From: Arcanobacterium_A hippocoleae_A
GTDB lineage: Bacteria > Actinomycetota > Actinomycetes > Actinomycetales > Actinomycetaceae
NCBI GenBank assembly: GCA_040360365.1
Contig: CP136412.1
DNA length: 64,000 nucleotides
Reading direction: 5' to 3' (one strand)
The stretch's first letter is position 1; every line of letters begins with the position of its first letter. Made by a program: the position numbers and the translations under genes. The notes below the pieces were generated by a model. That model worked only from the letters and a program-made list of their open reading frames with translations, searched no databases and was not told where the DNA came from. Shown here in pieces: positions 30,197 to 39,996 of this stretch.

Positions 30197-30862
30197 TTAA
30201 ATTCGATCTGCAAACTCTTCCAAAAGTGCCGGATCGCCTGAAACAATCAGTGTATCGTTAGCGCCGATCTTTGTTTCGTCGGTAGTATACTCAAATGGTT
30301 TCCCCGGAGACTTTACGCCGATCAAAGTAATCCCGTAGCGTTCGCGAAGTTTCAGCTGCGCCACAGTAAACCCGATAATATCGCGCGGCGGGAGCATTTT
30401 TACAATTGTAAAGTGGTCTTCCATCTCGATATAGTCAAGCATTTTCCCGGAAACCATATGCGCCACCCGCTGCCCTGCATCGAATTCCGGATATACCACG
30501 TGGTGCGCGCCAATACGCCGCAAAATCGTGCCGTGCTCACGGGAAGTAGCTTTCGCCCAAATTTGTTTCACACCTAAATCGACAAGATTTGCGGTAATCA
30601 AAACCGAGGCTTCGAGCGAGGTGCCGACTCCGACAACCGCAATTGAAAAATCTCCGGCGCCGAGCTGACTTAACGCTTCAGCTGAGCGCGCATCTGCTTC
30701 AACCACACGGAACCGGTTTGCCCATTTTTGCGCCAGTGCCGGGCTGGATTCTACAGCGAGTACGTCTTTGCCGAGTTTGTCGAGAGTAACAGAAATTGCC
30801 GCGCCAAAGCGGCCAAGACCAATCACGAGAATCGCGTCGTTAGAAGCATCTTTGCGTGCCAT
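30197..30862 (-). CDS. trkA: TrkA/KtrA-type potassium uptake regulatory subunit
   Basis: 221 residues. N-terminal RCK Rossmann domain (ILVIGLGRFGAAISVTL, VLAVESSP) that binds a nucleotide, and a C-terminal TrkA-C domain (RERYGITLIGVKSPG, DTLIVSGDPALLEEFA). A cytoplasmic gating ring for the channel protein encoded just upstream on the same strand (gap 227 bases). Confidence 0.95.
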   Translation of the reverse strand: MARKDASNDAILVIGLGRFGAAISVTLDKLGKDVLAVESSPALAQKWANRFRVVEADARSAEALSQLGAGDFSIAVVGVGTSLEASVLITANLVDLGVKQIWAKATSREHGTILRRIGAHHVVYPEFDAGQRVAHMVSGKMLDYIEMEDHFTIVKMLPPRDIIGFTVAQLKLRERYGITLIGVKSPGKPFEYTTDETKIGANDTLIVSGDPALLEEFADRI

Positions 30863-31089
30863 AAATCCTCACTAGTCTATTGGCTGGGTTAATTTGGTGG
30901 TTATTAGATGTTTTATCTATTTTTAAATTCGGCAGAATACAGTGCGCCGACGGGAAACAAATACTAAACCCAAGTCTAACTGTTAACTGCAAACGGCGGT
31001 ATTTGCAGCGTCTCCGCCCGGGGATGTTCCATCTTCCGGCGCTGATTCTTCGCCGATTCTGATCCTTGCGCTGCCCGATACGGTGCAGA

Positions 31090-32463
31090 TCAGCCAATCA
31101 CGGGACGTTCTTCCGGAAAGCGAATTACCCGTCGGCGGTGGCGTAATGCAAGCGCTGCTGCCATCGTCATTGTGCCCACGCGCCCTAAATACATTAAAAC
31201 AATCAGCACAATTTGCGCCGATCCCGGAAGCGTCGGCGTGGTTCCAGTGCTTAAACCGCATGTTGCAAATGCGGAAATAACCTCAAAAAGGACCACATTC
31301 AGCGGCAGATGGGTGATTTGCAGCAAAATCATTGTGGCTGCACCCACGAGAACCGCCCCAAGGAAAGTTGCTGAAATTGCGAGCCGCAGCACATCGTGCG
31401 GAATCCGCTTTTCAAAAGCTTCGGTATCGCGGTCGCCGCGTGCTTCAGCCAAGATTGCGAGAATCAAAACCGCAAATGTGGTTACTTTAATTCCGCCGCC
31501 GGTTCCTGCAGATCCGCCGCCGATAAACATCAGGATATCTACCATAAAACGGGACGCTTCAGTGAAATCGTTTACATTCAATGTTGCAAGGCCAGAGGAA
31601 CGGGTTGTTGCGGCATGAAAAATTGAAGCAAGCACTTTCTCGTCGCCAGGCAATCTTCCAATCGTGGCATTATTGTTGAACTCCAGAATGAAGAATAAGA
31701 CGGCGCCGCCAAATAGCAGAATTAAGTATGTGACTACGGTAAGTTTTGAATGCAGCGACCATTTGCGCACGCTTAGCCGGTGCTGCGAAATATTGAGCAC
31801 AACCGGAAAACCCACCGCGCCCAGAATCGTACCAATAATTATCAGCAGTCCGAAGCTCCACGATCCGACATAGTGTGAAATGTCCGTATCCAGCGACACG
31901 AATCCGCCGTTGTTGAATGTCGAAATTCCCATAAAAACCGCATTCCCGACCGTGCCGATCAACGATTTTCCTTCATTCGCAAAAATTGCGAGAAAACCAG
32001 CGGTAAGAACTAACTCCACTGTTAGCGAGGTGATTAACACGGCTCGGAGCAGTGAGCCGACATCGCCAAGCCGGCTTTTTGTCTCGGTTGCAGTGAGAAT
32101 TCTTTGAGTCAACCCAATATGGCGCGATACTGCCAGACCAAGCAGAGACGCGAGCGTCATTACGCCTAAACCGCCGATTTGCATTCCGATGGCAATCACG
32201 CCTTGCCCGAACGGACTCCAATAAGCTGCAGTATTCACTACCGATAATCCGGTAACGCAAACTGCTGAGGTGGCAGTAAAAAATGCGGTCAAAAATGGGG
32301 CAGGACGAACTTCTGCAGAGGAAAAGGGCAGCATCAAAAGCAGCGTAAAAATTACGATAATTCCAGCAAATACGAGCATTGCGAAACGCGCCGGGGAACG
32401 TTTCGCCAGGGAATCAATGTAGTCGCGCAAATTTAAATTGTTTCCTTTTTTATCTGCCGGCAC
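31090..32463 (-). CDS. trkH: TrkH/KtrB-type potassium channel subunit
   Basis: 457 residues, about ten hydrophobic stretches arranged as four M1-P-M2 repeats. The four pore loops are visible: TSAVCVTGLSVV, STFNNGGFVSL, TTRSSGLATL and FATCGLSTGTTP, each with its selectivity-filter glycine. It moves K+ into the cell with the TrkA ring. GTG start at 32461-32463 preceded by AGGAGGAACA. First gene of a trkH-trkA pair. Confidence 0.95.
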   Translation of the reverse strand: MPADKKGNNLNLRDYIDSLAKRSPARFAMLVFAGIIVIFTLLLMLPFSSAEVRPAPFLTAFFTATSAVCVTGLSVVNTAAYWSPFGQGVIAIGMQIGGLGVMTLASLLGLAVSRHIGLTQRILTATETKSRLGDVGSLLRAVLITSLTVELVLTAGFLAIFANEGKSLIGTVGNAVFMGISTFNNGGFVSLDTDISHYVGSWSFGLLIIIGTILGAVGFPVVLNISQHRLSVRKWSLHSKLTVVTYLILLFGGAVLFFILEFNNNATIGRLPGDEKVLASIFHAATTRSSGLATLNVNDFTEASRFMVDILMFIGGGSAGTGGGIKVTTFAVLILAILAEARGDRDTEAFEKRIPHDVLRLAISATFLGAVLVGAATMILLQITHLPLNVVLFEVISAFATCGLSTGTTPTLPGSAQIVLIVLMYLGRVGTMTMAAALALRHRRRVIRFPEERPVIG

Positions 32464-32735
32464 TGTTCCTCCTGCTGCGTGATGAGATACTGTAATTTGC
32501 GGTCTTACTGTGTACGAGTCTGCCGCTCGGATATCAGCAGCCGAGTTTGCTTCTGTTCCGCTGCCGGTTCCGATTTGCCGAAACTAGCTTTTACCTTAGT
32601 TTATTGCGGTTTTGTTCGCAGCATTGATTTTATTTTCACCTCCGCCCGTCGGGATAAATTACGCTGAGAGCTGTTAGCGCATTGTTAATGCCGGAAAACT
32701 CTTCCATATCTTCGACAATTCAATTAGGATTTTTA

Positions 32736-34181
32736 GTGAAGTTTTTGAATGATTTAAAACCCAGTTTTGATTTGACATACGACGACGTATTCATGGTGCC
32801 GTCGTACTCGAATGTGGGATCACGCAATAACGTGAACCTGAATACATCCGACGGAACCGGAACCACAATTCCGCTTGTAGTCTCAAATATGACCGCAATT
32901 GCTGGAAAGCGAATGGCTGAGACGGTTGCGCGCCGCGGCGGTATTGTGATTATTCCGCAGGATATTCCGGTTGATGTAGTAATAGATACGGTGCGTGAAG
33001 TGAAGTCGCGCCATCTCATATATGAAACTCCGGTAGTTGTGAAGCCGCATCACACTTGCGGCTATGCGCTTACACTTTTGCCGAAACGTGCGCATAAAGC
33101 AGCCGTCGTAGTAAATCCTGAGACTAATATTCCGGTGGGAATGGTAACTGAATCTGACCTGACCGGTGTGGATCGTTTTACACAGCTCCGAGAAGTGATG
33201 AGCACGAATCTCACGACAATTAAAGAAGGCACTGCCCCGCAGGAAGCTTTCCAACAGCTGAAAGAAGCACACCATGATCTTGCTCCAGTAGTTGATGCTG
33301 AAGGGAAATTACTTGGGCTTTTCACTCGTTCCGGCGCACTCCGTTCTACAATCTACACCCCGGCTGTGGATGCTGATAACCGGCTTCGAATCGGCGCCGC
33401 GATTGGGATGAATGGCGATCCGGCAGGGAAAGCAAAGCAGCTTGTGGCCGCAGGCGTGGATGTGATTGTGGTAGATACTGCACACGGGCATCAGGAGAAA
33501 ATGATTGATGCGGTACGCGAAGTTCGCAGCGTGCTTCCGGCTGATTTTCCAATTGCTGCAGGAAACGTGGTGGCAGCTGCGGGTGCGCGCGATCTTGCAA
33601 AGGCTGGTGCGTCGATTATTAAGGTGGGTGTAGGACCAGGCGCAATGTGTACTACGCGGATGCAGACAGGTGTGGGGCGGCCGCAGTTCTCGGCGGTGCT
33701 TGAGTGTTCAGCGGAAGCAGCAAAATATGGGGCAAGTGTCTGGGCCGACGGCGGTGTACGGCATCCGCGGGATGTGGCCCTGGCGCTCGCTGCCGGTGCT
33801 TCGAATGTGATGATTGGTTCATGGTTTGCTGGGACTTATGAGTCGCCTGGTGATTTGCGTTCAGATGCGAATGGGAAGATTTATAAGGAATCTTTCGGGA
33901 TGGCTTCAAAGCGTGCAGTGCGCAATCGAACCGCAGCTGAGTCGGATTTCGACCGTGCACGCAAAGCGCTTTTTGAAGAAGGAATTTCCGTCGCCCGCAT
34001 GTACATTGATCCGGAACGGCCGGGGGTAGAGGATTTGATTGACCAGATTATTTCGGGTGTGCGTTCTGCTTTCACATATGCGGGTGCGGCCACGATTGAA
34101 CAGTTCCGTGAGCGGGCAATTGTGGGCTTGCAGTCTGCATCCGGATATCGGGAGGGCGCTCCGGTGCCGCAATCTTGGTGA
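32736..34181 (+). CDS. guaB1: GuaB1-type IMP dehydrogenase-related protein (probable GMP reductase)
   Basis: About 481 residues from a GTG at 32736 (VKFLNDLKPSFDLTYDDVF) with AGGA just upstream; an ATG at 32682 would add 18 poorly conserved residues. IMPDH/GMPR barrel with two CBS domains (residues about 95-205), the catalytic cysteine loop GPGAMCTTRMQTGVGRPQ, and VWADGGVRHPRD. The N-terminus and loop match the actinobacterial GuaB1 group, shown in mycobacteria to act as GMP reductase, rather than the GuaB2-type IMP dehydrogenase. It recycles guanine nucleotides to IMP. It stands alone and ends before a strong terminator. Confidence 0.85.
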   Translation: MKFLNDLKPSFDLTYDDVFMVPSYSNVGSRNNVNLNTSDGTGTTIPLVVSNMTAIAGKRMAETVARRGGIVIIPQDIPVDVVIDTVREVKSRHLIYETPVVVKPHHTCGYALTLLPKRAHKAAVVVNPETNIPVGMVTESDLTGVDRFTQLREVMSTNLTTIKEGTAPQEAFQQLKEAHHDLAPVVDAEGKLLGLFTRSGALRSTIYTPAVDADNRLRIGAAIGMNGDPAGKAKQLVAAGVDVIVVDTAHGHQEKMIDAVREVRSVLPADFPIAAGNVVAAAGARDLAKAGASIIKVGVGPGAMCTTRMQTGVGRPQFSAVLECSAEAAKYGASVWADGGVRHPRDVALALAAGASNVMIGSWFAGTYESPGDLRSDANGKIYKESFGMASKRAVRNRTAAESDFDRARKALFEEGISVARMYIDPERPGVEDLIDQIISGVRSAFTYAGAATIEQFRERAIVGLQSASGYREGAPVPQSW

Positions 34182-34300
34182 AGCAATCTGGTTGCGGTGA
34201 GATAAACTGATTTGCTGTGCAATTATTTATTGTGCTGATAAACATAGTGCTGCAGATGCGGATGGATGACTTGGAAAATTATTGCGCAGCTTGAAAGTTA

Positions 34301-34340
34301 AAGCAGGACACGACGTGTTTACATCGTGTCCTGCTTTTTA
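34301..34340 (+). terminator. Terminator after guaB1
   Basis: AAGCAGGACACGA (34301-34313) pairs perfectly with TCGTGTCCTGCTT (34324-34336), followed by TTTATT. Confidence 0.93.
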
Positions 34341-34605
34341 TTCGGTGCTGGTTCAGTACTGGAACGGTGCCGGTGCGGCTGCAGTTTTCGCAGTTCGGAC
34401 TGCAGCTGCGAAATGTTTTCGAAAAAACTGGAAACAAATGGAAACTCCTTGCCGCGCAATGCGTGTGCAATCGAAAATGAAACTACCAAGTTCAACGGTG
34501 AATCACAGTTGCACCCAGTGAATAAGCAGCGCAAATGTAAAGCTGGGAGCAGCCGTTAGCCGTTGAAAATCCAACTCCATACAAGAGAGAGTCAACGAGG
34601 ACGGA
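34341..34605. other. Region upstream of the uxu operon
   Basis: 265 bases presumed to contain the uxuB promoter. The 10-bp palindrome TTTTCGAAAA at 34417-34426 is a possible regulator site. The only open frames are without recognisable content. GAGG lies at 34597-34600, just before the uxuB ATG. Confidence 0.45.
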
Positions 34606-36213
34606 ATGAAACTTTCGATTGAAGGAATTCGCGATACTGCAAGCTACGAAGCAGCCGGCGTGGCACTGCCGACGTTTGATGTTGCACAAATGCAGGAAGC
34701 TGGCAAAGTAAACCCGCGTTGGGTACATATCGGCCCAGGAAATATTTTCCGTATTTTCACCGCGCGCGTAGCACACGATCTCCTAGCAGCAGGGCATCAT
34801 TGGCCAATCGCTGGCGTGATCCCGCTTGATCCAGCTGAACTTGATACCCAGCTTGCACCTTTCGATTTAATGACTCTCGGAGTCACCTTGAATCCAGACG
34901 GTAAGCGTGAAATGAAAGTCATCGCCGGGATGAGCGAAGTGGTCGCCACCCGTCGTGAAGCAGATTATGCGCGTTACCTTGAGCTGATGCGTGCGCAAAG
35001 CGTCACCCTGCTTTCCTTTACAATCACCGAAAAAGGCTATGTGATTGAAGATTCATCTGGTGCACTGCAAGAATCTGTAGTTGCAGCATTTACAAAAGAC
35101 CCGCTCACCTACCATCCAAATACGATGGTGCTGGTAGCAGCAGGGCTGTATGCACGTTTTACGGCAGGGGCTGCGCCAATCACGCTGCTTTCCACCGATA
35201 ATTTCTCGCATAACGGCGATAAACTCCGCAAGTCCGTGCTCACAATCGTAGACGGATGGGTAGCTTCCGGCATGGCAAGTGCAGAATTCCGGGCATATGT
35301 AGCAGACGAGAGCCGGGTAGCATTCCCGATCTCCGTCATCGATAAGATTACGCCGCGCCCGAATCCGTCAATCGCCGCCGAACTTGCCGAGCTCGGATTC
35401 ACTGATCTGGAAGTGCAGACGGTTGGGCGTGCAGCATTCGCTGGTTTTGTAAATGCTGAGCCAACAGAATACCTGATCATTGAAGATAAGTTCGCAGCTG
35501 AGCGTCCGCCATTTGAAGAATTTGGCGTGCACATCGTAGAACGCCAAGTGTGTGACGATTTTGAGAACATGAAGGTAACCACCTGCCTGAACCCGCTCCA
35601 CACGGCACTTGCGATCTCCGGAATGCTCCTTGGCTTCCCAACGATCGATGCTGAAATGCGTGATGCGGCACTGGCAAAAATGGTCAACCGTCTTGGCAGT
35701 GAAGAAGGTCTGCCGGTAGTGGTAGATCCAAAGATCGTTACGCCGCAAGACTTCCTGCGTGAAGTACTTGAAGTACGCTTCCCGAATGAATACCTGCCAG
35801 ATTCGCCAGCACGTATCGCGATGGATACTTCACAGAAACTCCCGATCCGTTTCGGCGAAACAATCAAGAAATATCAAAGCCGTGGAATGGATCTTGCGCA
35901 ATTGCAAGTGATTCCGCTGGTTTATGCACTTTGGGCACGTTACCTGCTTGGTGTAGATGATCAAGGTGCCGCGCTCGAACTTGCCTCCGATCCGCTGCTC
36001 GATGAGCTCACCGCACAAATGAGTGCAATCAAGCTCGGCGAGAGCGATCAGCAGTTGATTCATGCCACGCTTGCACCAATCTTTAGCAACCCGCAAATTT
36101 TCGGTGTAAACCTCTATGACACCCCGCTAGCTGCGAAAGCCGAAGCACTATTTACTGAAATGATTACCGGAGCAGGCGCAGTACGCTCCACCATCGATAA
36201 GGAGATGAACTAA
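34606..36213 (+). CDS. uxuB: D-mannonate oxidoreductase (fructuronate reductase)
   Basis: 535 residues, mannitol dehydrogenase superfamily. N-terminal Rossmann-like domain with RWVHIGPGNIFRIF, the middle DNFSHNGDKLRKSVLTIVDGW, and the catalytic-lysine region VAFPISVIDKITPRPN. It interconverts D-fructuronate and D-mannonate with NAD(P)H. First gene of uxuB-uxuA-eda-kdgK. It takes the product of UxaC (44176-45593) and hands mannonate to UxuA, whose gene starts three bases after the uxuB stop codon. Codons favour CCA and GCA more than the nuo genes do. Confidence 0.93.
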   Translation: MKLSIEGIRDTASYEAAGVALPTFDVAQMQEAGKVNPRWVHIGPGNIFRIFTARVAHDLLAAGHHWPIAGVIPLDPAELDTQLAPFDLMTLGVTLNPDGKREMKVIAGMSEVVATRREADYARYLELMRAQSVTLLSFTITEKGYVIEDSSGALQESVVAAFTKDPLTYHPNTMVLVAAGLYARFTAGAAPITLLSTDNFSHNGDKLRKSVLTIVDGWVASGMASAEFRAYVADESRVAFPISVIDKITPRPNPSIAAELAELGFTDLEVQTVGRAAFAGFVNAEPTEYLIIEDKFAAERPPFEEFGVHIVERQVCDDFENMKVTTCLNPLHTALAISGMLLGFPTIDAEMRDAALAKMVNRLGSEEGLPVVVDPKIVTPQDFLREVLEVRFPNEYLPDSPARIAMDTSQKLPIRFGETIKKYQSRGMDLAQLQVIPLVYALWARYLLGVDDQGAALELASDPLLDELTAQMSAIKLGESDQQLIHATLAPIFSNPQIFGVNLYDTPLAAKAEALFTEMITGAGAVRSTIDKEMN

Positions 36214-36215
36214 AA

Positions 36216-37292
36216 ATGAAGATGACCTTCCGCTGGTATGGTGAGGGCTTCGATCCGATCCCGCTCCAGTATATTAAGCAAATTCCAGAAATGACGGGCA
36301 TCATGGGCGTGCTCAACCAGTATCAGGCTGGAGAAGTATGGGAAGAAGCTGAAATTAAGAAGCTTGTAGACCAAGTGAATGCTGCCGGTCTTGAATGTGA
36401 AGTAATCGAATCTGTAAACGTGCATGAAGACATCAAGATGGGTCTGCCAAGCCGTGATCAGTACATTGAAAACTATAATAAAACCCTCGAAAATCTCGCT
36501 AAATACGGGATCAAGACGGTTGTATACAACTTCATGCCAGTATTCGATTGGCTGCGGACTGAGCTTGCTCACGAAACTGAAGACGGATCAAACTGCCTCT
36601 ACTATGATCACGCAGACGTAGAAGGAATGACGCCACGGGATATTGTTGAGCTGACTGCAAAAGAATCAGGCGGATTGACGCTGCCAGGTTGGGAACCGGA
36701 ACGCCTTGAACGTCTCGACGAAGTAATGGCGCTCTACGAGGAGATCGATCACGCGAAAATGCGTGATAACTATCGTTACTTCCTGGAAGGGATTATCCCA
36801 ACGGCAGAGAAGGTCGGGATCAAGATGGCATGCCATCCAGATGATCCGGCATGGGATCTCTTCGGTTTGCCGCGGATTTACCGCAACCGGGACGATATGG
36901 ACAAAATCGCGAAACTGTACGATTCACAATACAACGGTTTCTGTATTTGCGCCGGATCTCTTGGATCAAATCCAGAGAACGATGTGCCAGCGATTTTCCG
37001 TGAATTTGGTGAACGCGGGCTACTCAACGCAGCACACGTACGCAATGTGAAGTACTTGAGCGAGAAGAAGTTCCACGAAGCACCGCATCCGTCATCCACG
37101 GGTGAACTCGATATGCATGCAATCATGGAAGCAATCTACGATACAAGCCCAGATATTCATATCCGTCCTGATCATGGGCGAATGATTTGGGGAGAAACTG
37201 GCCGTCCAGGTTATCCGCTCTATGATCGTGCACTCGGTGCCGTATACCTCGGTGGGCTTTGGGAATCGATTACAAAGTTCAAGAACCGCTAA
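36216..37292 (+). CDS. uxuA: Mannonate dehydratase
   Basis: 358 residues, normal for UxuA. It removes water from D-mannonate to give 2-keto-3-deoxygluconate. Seen: TFRWYGEGFDPIPLQYIKQI at the N-terminus, GIKTVVYNFMPVFDWLRT, KMACHPDDPAWDLFGLPRI and the metal-binding IHIRPDHGRMIWGE near the C-terminus. TIM-barrel metalloenzyme (Fe2+/Mn2+ in the family). Second gene of the operon. Confidence 0.97.
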   Translation: MKMTFRWYGEGFDPIPLQYIKQIPEMTGIMGVLNQYQAGEVWEEAEIKKLVDQVNAAGLECEVIESVNVHEDIKMGLPSRDQYIENYNKTLENLAKYGIKTVVYNFMPVFDWLRTELAHETEDGSNCLYYDHADVEGMTPRDIVELTAKESGGLTLPGWEPERLERLDEVMALYEEIDHAKMRDNYRYFLEGIIPTAEKVGIKMACHPDDPAWDLFGLPRIYRNRDDMDKIAKLYDSQYNGFCICAGSLGSNPENDVPAIFREFGERGLLNAAHVRNVKYLSEKKFHEAPHPSSTGELDMHAIMEAIYDTSPDIHIRPDHGRMIWGETGRPGYPLYDRALGAVYLGGLWESITKFKNR

Positions 37293-37300
37293 AACATTTC

Positions 37301-37331
37301 GGATCGCACGCGTGAGAATCGCGTGCGATCC
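37301..37331 (+). promoter_or_regulatory. Perfect 12-bp hairpin between uxuA and eda
   Basis: GGATCGCACGCG (37301-37312), a 7-base loop, CGCGTGCGATCC (37320-37331). No T-tract follows, so it is more likely an mRNA-stabilising or processing hairpin than a full terminator. Confidence 0.75.
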
Positions 37332-37384
37332 ACGCAAAATACTACTTTCTCGCCCAAATCATCAAATAAAGAAAAGGAATCCCC

Positions 37385-38026
37385 ATGGCAATCCCGTCTC
37401 CTCAGCCATTCCTTGCTGAGAACCCAATCGTGCCAGTGGTCGTACTTGACCGTGTAGCAGATGCACTACCTACAGCGAAGGCGCTTGCGGCTGGTGGTAT
37501 TAAGGCAGCCGAAGTGACCTTCCGGACTCCAGTAGCTGCTGAATGTATTGCCGAAATGGCAAAATATCCAGAAATCACTGTTGGTGCCGGTACCGTCACT
37601 ACGCCTGAGCAGGCTCGCAAAGCAGTCGAAGCAGGTGCGAAATTCCTCGTTTCTCCAGGCTTTTCCGCAAAAATTGCAGATGCGGCTGCCGAACTTGAAG
37701 TGCCATTCCTGCCAGGAATTGCAGACCCAAGCGATATTATGGCGACCCTCGAATACGGGTTAGATACGCTGAAATTCTTCCCGGCAGTACCACTCGGCGG
37801 GCTTCCGTTGATTAAGGCAATGGCAGCGCCATTCCCGCAGTTTAAGTTCATGCCAACTGGTGGGATCGGGCCAAAGAATATTGGTGAATGGCTCAGCGAA
37901 CCAATTATCGCTTCCGTCGGCGGATCGTGGATGGTGACCAAGCAAATGGTAAATAATGCAGAATTTGAAAAGATTACCGCGCTTTCTCAGGAAGCGATGG
38001 AATTAGTAAAGGAGTATCGCTCATGA
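37385..38026 (+). CDS. eda: 2-dehydro-3-deoxy-phosphogluconate (KDPG) aldolase
   Basis: 213 residues. Class I aldolase that splits KDPG into pyruvate and glyceraldehyde-3-phosphate. Catalytic glutamate in KAAEVTFRTP, GAGTVTTPEQARKAVEAGAK, and the Schiff-base lysine in LKFFPAVPLGG. PTGGIGPKNIGEW binds phosphate. GGAAT and an A-rich leader precede the ATG. It ends overlapping the kdgK start by four bases (ATGA). Confidence 0.96.
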   Translation: MAIPSPQPFLAENPIVPVVVLDRVADALPTAKALAAGGIKAAEVTFRTPVAAECIAEMAKYPEITVGAGTVTTPEQARKAVEAGAKFLVSPGFSAKIADAAAELEVPFLPGIADPSDIMATLEYGLDTLKFFPAVPLGGLPLIKAMAAPFPQFKFMPTGGIGPKNIGEWLSEPIIASVGGSWMVTKQMVNNAEFEKITALSQEAMELVKEYRS

Positions 38027-39126
38027 GCGCAATTGAAATTCGCCCGGCAGCAGAGTGCCGCTACGATATCGTTTCCCTCGGTGAAGTGATGCTTCGCCTC
38101 GATCCAGGTGAGGGCCGGATTCGCACTGCACGTTCCTTCCGTGCATCTGAAGGCGGCGGTGAATATAATGTAGCACGCGGTTTCCGTCGTGCATTCGGCA
38201 AGCGCGCAGCGATTGTTACCGCACTGGTGAAAGATGAAGTTGGCCGGCTCGTAGAAGATTTGATCCTGCAAGGCGGTGTGGATACTTCTTTCATTAAGTG
38301 GGTTGAATCTGACGGTGTGGGGCGCACAGTGCGCAATGGCTTAAACTTCACCGAAAGAGGATTCGGGATTCGCGGTGCCGTCGGGAATAATGATCGCGGC
38401 AATACGGCAACAATGCAGATGCAGCCGAAAGATATTGATTGGGAATACTTATTTGGTGAGCTTGGCGTGCGCTGGTTCCACACCGGCGGCATTTATGCCG
38501 CGCTTTCTGAAGAAACTGCGGCTACCGCAAAAGCGGCAATGCAGGCAGCGAAGAAGTATGGCACGATCGTTTCTTTCGATCTGAATTATCGCCCATCGCT
38601 GTGGAAGTCTCACGGCGGGCAGGCACGCTGCCAGGAAGTGAATCGTGAACTGGCAAAGTACGTAGACGTGATGATCGGTAATGAAGAAGATTTCACTGCG
38701 TCGCTCGGCTTTGAAGTAGAAGGCGTAAACGAAAACCTTGACAACCTGGAAGTAGAATCTTTCCGGAAGATGATCGAACAGGTTTCCGCAGAATTTACGA
38801 ACTTCCAGGCAATCGGCACCACGATGCGCCAAGTACGCACCGCGACCGTAAATGATTGGGGTGCTGTAGCGTGGAGCCGTGAGCAGGGATTCGTGCAAGC
38901 GATCCAGCGTGACGGGCTTGAGATCCTTGATCGTGTCGGCGGCGGCGATTCTTTCGCATCCGGGTTGATTTACGGTTTGATGGAGACAGGAGATATCGAA
39001 AAGGCAGTAAACTATGGCGCGGCTCATGGTGCTCTTGCGATGACCACTCCTGGTGATACTTCGATGGCGTCACTGGAAGAGATTGAGAATGTGATGCGCG
39101 GCGGATCAGCCCGCGTGAAGCGTTAA
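38023..39126 (+). CDS. kdgK: 2-keto-3-deoxygluconate kinase (PfkB family)
   Basis: 367 residues. Ribokinase-like fold: N-terminal VSLGEVMLRLDPGEGR and FRASEGGGEYNVARGF, C-terminal catalytic motif DRVGGGDSFASGLIYGLM with the general-base Asp. It phosphorylates KDG to KDPG, the substrate of the Eda aldolase encoded just upstream. The genomic role assigns KDG specificity, since PfkB sequence alone does not prove it. Last gene of the operon, followed by a terminator. Confidence 0.9.
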   Translation: MSAIEIRPAAECRYDIVSLGEVMLRLDPGEGRIRTARSFRASEGGGEYNVARGFRRAFGKRAAIVTALVKDEVGRLVEDLILQGGVDTSFIKWVESDGVGRTVRNGLNFTERGFGIRGAVGNNDRGNTATMQMQPKDIDWEYLFGELGVRWFHTGGIYAALSEETAATAKAAMQAAKKYGTIVSFDLNYRPSLWKSHGGQARCQEVNRELAKYVDVMIGNEEDFTASLGFEVEGVNENLDNLEVESFRKMIEQVSAEFTNFQAIGTTMRQVRTATVNDWGAVAWSREQGFVQAIQRDGLEILDRVGGGDSFASGLIYGLMETGDIEKAVNYGAAHGALAMTTPGDTSMASLEEIENVMRGGSARVKR

Positions 39127-39264
39127 TCTGTTTCGGGTTGAATCCGTGCATGATTCAAATGGAATCTTGTGTCTGAAAAATCTGAACAATCTGAATATAT
39201 CTGAACCTATCTGAATCGGAAATGTTTCAGCGGAAAGCTACCGAAATTCGGCTTTCGATACGGA

Positions 39265-39295
39265 AAACCTCGTTAGAAAACTAACGAGGTTTTTC
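39265..39295 (+). terminator. Terminator after kdgK
   Basis: AAACCTCGTTAG (39265-39276), AAAA loop, CTAACGAGGTTT (39281-39292), then TTTC. It marks the left border of the accessory island. Confidence 0.94.
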
Positions 39296-39351
39296 TTTCA
39301 GATATATACGTTTCAGATATTTACTTATTTGTGTAAGAGGTTTTCGCTGCC

Positions 39352-39834
39352 TCATGCGTGTTTCACTATGAGTTTGAGTTTATTCATCCTTTCCAAGACG
39401 GCAATGGTCGCATGAGCAGACTCTGGCAGACTATTATTTTGAGCAGGCGGTATCACGAAACTTTTGCATGGCTTCCTATTGAGGCGCTAGTTAAGGAACG
39501 GCAAGAGGAGTACTGCGAGGCGCTGGCTAGCTCTAATAGTGGGATAACTTGCATTAGTTTGAGTATCACACGTATCTGTAAAACAGTACTTAGAATATCT
39601 GCAAAACAATATCTAGAAACCCTGCAAATTTATACCTTCATGCTAAATTTCCTTATGAAACCTGAATTACATGGCTTTTCTCCGTATCGTTCACAGGCGA
39701 TCGATTCATTGGTAAAGCAGCGATTGCAAGTTGCTGGAGCAGTGGTTCTAGAATGTCTGCACGCTTTACGCTCAGATAGCTGGACCGCCACCCAAATTCC
39801 TCGCGGTGATTACCGGCACTGGAGACACTGCTAA
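39352..39834 (+). pseudogene. Fic/DOC-family protein, truncated and decayed
   Basis: The Fic active-site motif is present: VFHYEFEFIHPFQDGNGRMSRL (catalytic His-Pro-Phe-x-Asp-Gly-Asn-Gly-Arg). The N-terminal two-thirds of the Fic protein is missing: a stop codon (39331-39333, frame of the motif) lies seven codons upstream of the motif region and no homologous sequence precedes it. After KERQEEYCEALASSNSG the reading frame loses family resemblance, and alternative frames contain several stops. Fic proteins transfer AMP to target proteins; this copy is a remnant. Confidence 0.78.
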
Positions 39835-39947
39835 TTTAAGCGAGAGCATAGTGACCTCCCGTTACATGCCCTGTCGATATAACGGACAGAGATAACATGG
39901 GAGTGTTACGTTTCGCGTTTACGCTAACGACTAAATTTTCAAATCGC

Positions 39948-39972
39948 CGCTGTTCCCAAGCGTGAGCCGGTT
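39948..39972. repeat. 25-bp direct repeat, left copy
   Basis: Identical to 41927-41951 (begins CGCTGTTCCCAAGCG, ends GAGCCGGTT). The two copies enclose the abiE pair and the larger hsdS fragment. The repeat itself contains CGCT/AGCG as a short dyad. Confidence 0.93.
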
Positions 39973-39996
39973 TTTAACTGCGAACCTAGCGTTACT

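Noticed and set aside
30863..31089. c-di-AMP-type riboswitch near the K+ uptake genes
   Set aside because: No conserved ydaO-like blocks could be recognised in this gap or upstream of trkH.
39352..39834. Functional Fic toxin
   Set aside because: Only the active-site helix is intact; the N-terminal part is missing and the C-terminal half is out of frame.
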